Below are positions 4,958 through 6,243 of a stretch of 6,243 bases of DNA, piece by piece. The notes beneath the pieces were generated by a model. It did not search any database. It was not told where the DNA came from and was given only the letters and a program-made list of their open reading frames with translations. The stretch spans positions 1-6,243 of the forward strand of contig JAEEGN010000081.1 of NCBI GenBank assembly GCA_016280345.1. The letters run 5' to 3'. Position 1 is the first letter of the stretch. Every line of letters begins with the position of its first letter. This DNA comes from Selenomonadaceae bacterium. Lineage in GTDB: Bacteria; Bacillota; Negativicutes; Selenomonadales; Selenomonadaceae. Position numbers and translations under genes: made by a program.

Positions 4958-6243
4958 ATGGCGGACGAAGTGCGGGCGGTGCGTCTGCGGGTGTTTGGCG
5001 TGGTGCAGGGCGTGGGTTTCCGGCCCTTCGTGAGCCGGCTGGCGGTGTCGCTGGGGCTTACGGGCAGCGTCGCCAATAAAGGGCCCTACGTGGAGATCGT
5101 GGCCCAGGGACCGGCGGCGGCGCTGGCGGAACTGCGCCGCGGTCTCACGGAGCAGGCGCCGGCCCGGGCGGCGGTGCTGCGGGTGGAGGAACGGGACGTG
5201 GCGCCCGTCGCCGCTTCGTCTTTCGCCATCATCGAGAGCGGGCGGGAGGCGGGAGCCGTCTTCGTCTCGCCGGATATCGCCATCTGCGGCCGGTGCCGGG
5301 CGGAGCTTTTCGACCCCGCCGACCGGCGCTACCTTCATCCCTTCATCAACTGTACCGCCTGCGGCCCCCGGCTCACCATTCTCGACGCCATGCCCTACGA
5401 CCGGGAGCGCACCAGCATGAAATCCTTCCCGATGTGCGACGAGTGCGCGGCGGAGTACCACGATCCGGCCTCCCGGCGCTACGACGCCCAGCCGGTCTGT
5501 TGCCACGACTGCGGGCCCCGGGTCCGGGTGCTGGACGGCGCGGAAGAGGGGGCGGCGGCCATCACCGCGGCGCGGCGGGTGCTGGCGGCGGGGGGCATCG
5601 TGGCTGTCAAGGGCATCGGCGGTTTCCATCTGGCCGGCGACGCCACCGACGAGGGGACGGTGACGACGCTGCGGGAAAGAAAGCATCGTCCGGCGAAGCC
5701 TTTCGCGGTGATGGCGCGGGATCTGGCGGCCGTTAGGCGGGAGACGATCGTTTCCCCGGCGGCGGCGGCGCTCCTCGACGGGCCGCAGAAGCCGATCCTG
5801 CTGCTGCCGCGCCGGGCGGGGGGCCGTATCGCGGCGGCGGTGGCGCCGGTGAGCCCGAAGCTCGGCGTCATGCTGCCCTATACGCCGCTCCATCTGCTTC
5901 TGTTCGACTATCCCGACGGCCTGACGGTGCCGGACTGCCTGGTGATGACCAGCGGCAATCCCTCCGGGGCGCCGATTTGCCGCACCGACGACGAGGCGCG
6001 GACGGCGCTGGCCGGCATCGCCGACCTCATTCTGACCCACGACCGGCGCATCCGGGTCCGGGCCGACGATACGGTGACGGACTTCATCGACGACGCCCCT
6101 TATATGATCCGCCGCAGCCGCGGTTACGCGCCGCTGCCGGTCATGGTCTCGGCGGATTTCCGCGGCGCGGCGCTGGCCATCGGCGGCGATCTCAAGAATA
6201 CCTTCTGCCTGGCCCGGGACGGGCTGTTCTATCCCTCGGCCTA
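4958..6243 (+). CDS. hypF: Carbamoyltransferase HypF, N-terminal 428 residues (3' end outside window)
   Basis: HypF uses carbamoyl phosphate and ATP to carbamoylate the C-terminal cysteine of HypE, the first step toward the cyanide ligands of the NiFe-hydrogenase centre. About 428 of roughly 750 residues are visible. The acylphosphatase domain (about 5-95) has VVQGVGFRPF with catalytic Arg22 and Asn40. Two zinc-binding C-x2-C-x18-C-x2-C units follow: Cys110/113/132/135 and Cys160/163/182/185. The YrdC-like domain (about 198-385) includes GIVAVKGIGGFHLAGDA, RKHRPAKPFAVM and VMTSGNPSG. RRSRGYAPLPV and AIGGDLKNTFCLARD then open the Kae1-like domain. The frame has no stop before the edge. I chose ATG 4958 because AGGGGGTGA at 4945-4953 precedes it and the protein then begins at the usual distance from the acylphosphatase motif; in-frame ATGs at 4892 and 4919 lack a good site. 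Other hyp genes are probably downstream. The coding region is very GC-rich. Confidence 0.95.
   Translation, partial: MADEVRAVRLRVFGVVQGVGFRPFVSRLAVSLGLTGSVANKGPYVEIVAQGPAAALAELRRGLTEQAPARAAVLRVEERDVAPVAASSFAIIESGREAGAVFVSPDIAICGRCRAELFDPADRRYLHPFINCTACGPRLTILDAMPYDRERTSMKSFPMCDECAAEYHDPASRRYDAQPVCCHDCGPRVRVLDGAEEGAAAITAARRVLAAGGIVAVKGIGGFHLAGDATDEGTVTTLRERKHRPAKPFAVMARDLAAVRRETIVSPAAAALLDGPQKPILLLPRRAGGRIAAAVAPVSPKLGVMLPYTPLHLLLFDYPDGLTVPDCLVMTSGNPSGAPICRTDDEARTALAGIADLILTHDRRIRVRADDTVTDFIDDAPYMIRRSRGYAPLPVMVSADFRGAALAIGGDLKNTFCLARDGLFYPSA

Noticed and set aside
4895..6040. A 381-codon open frame on the - strand
   Set aside because: It is fully antisense to hypF, whose motifs are unmistakable. 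The translation is Arg/Gly/His-rich and low in complexity, typical of a shadow frame in high-GC DNA.

Overview
The window joins the end of a phage-defence locus to ordinary housekeeping genes. It probably comes from an anaerobic or fermentative bacterium of the Bacillota, perhaps the Negativicutes. The grounds are strong GGAGG-type ribosome binding sites, a GC-rich background, a NiFe-hydrogenase maturation gene and the look of the thioredoxin. No marker gene fixes the taxon, so this is inference.

Defence end (1-3031, + strand). The window opens inside brxL, the Lon-like protease gene that usually closes a type 1 BREX operon. Only its protease half is present. Its stop codon lies inside the Shine-Dalgarno sequence of the next gene, so the two should be co-translated. 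That next gene encodes a 667-residue protein with an N-terminal GHKL (MutL/MORC-like) ATPase module and a C-terminal PD-(D/E)XK-type nuclease-like module. It is much more AT-rich than either neighbour. The most interesting hypothesis here is that this ATPase-nuclease is an accessory effector attached to BREX.

Middle (3032-4336). After a 168-base gap comes a gene for a secreted protein with a clear signal peptide, a very acidic linker and an unrecognised C-terminal domain. A 444-base gene-free stretch follows, between this gene and the convergent thioredoxin gene. It holds four inverted-repeat structures: a 17-bp perfect hairpin that probably ends the secreted-protein transcript, an AT-rich 13-bp perfect palindrome, a 17-bp near-perfect hairpin with T-tracts on both strands, and a nested GC-rich repeat that may be a mobile-element relic.

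Housekeeping end (4337-6243). A thioredoxin gene (trxA) runs on the - strand and hypF runs divergently on the + strand, cut off by the window edge. Their 312-base shared upstream region has a 15-base palindrome centred about 41 bases upstream of the inferred trxA start site, which is where a CRP/FNR-type activator would bind. HypF makes the thiocarboxamide group from which the cyanide ligands of NiFe-hydrogenases derive, so an anaerobic hydrogen metabolism is likely. I see no tRNA, rRNA, CRISPR array or intact insertion sequence.
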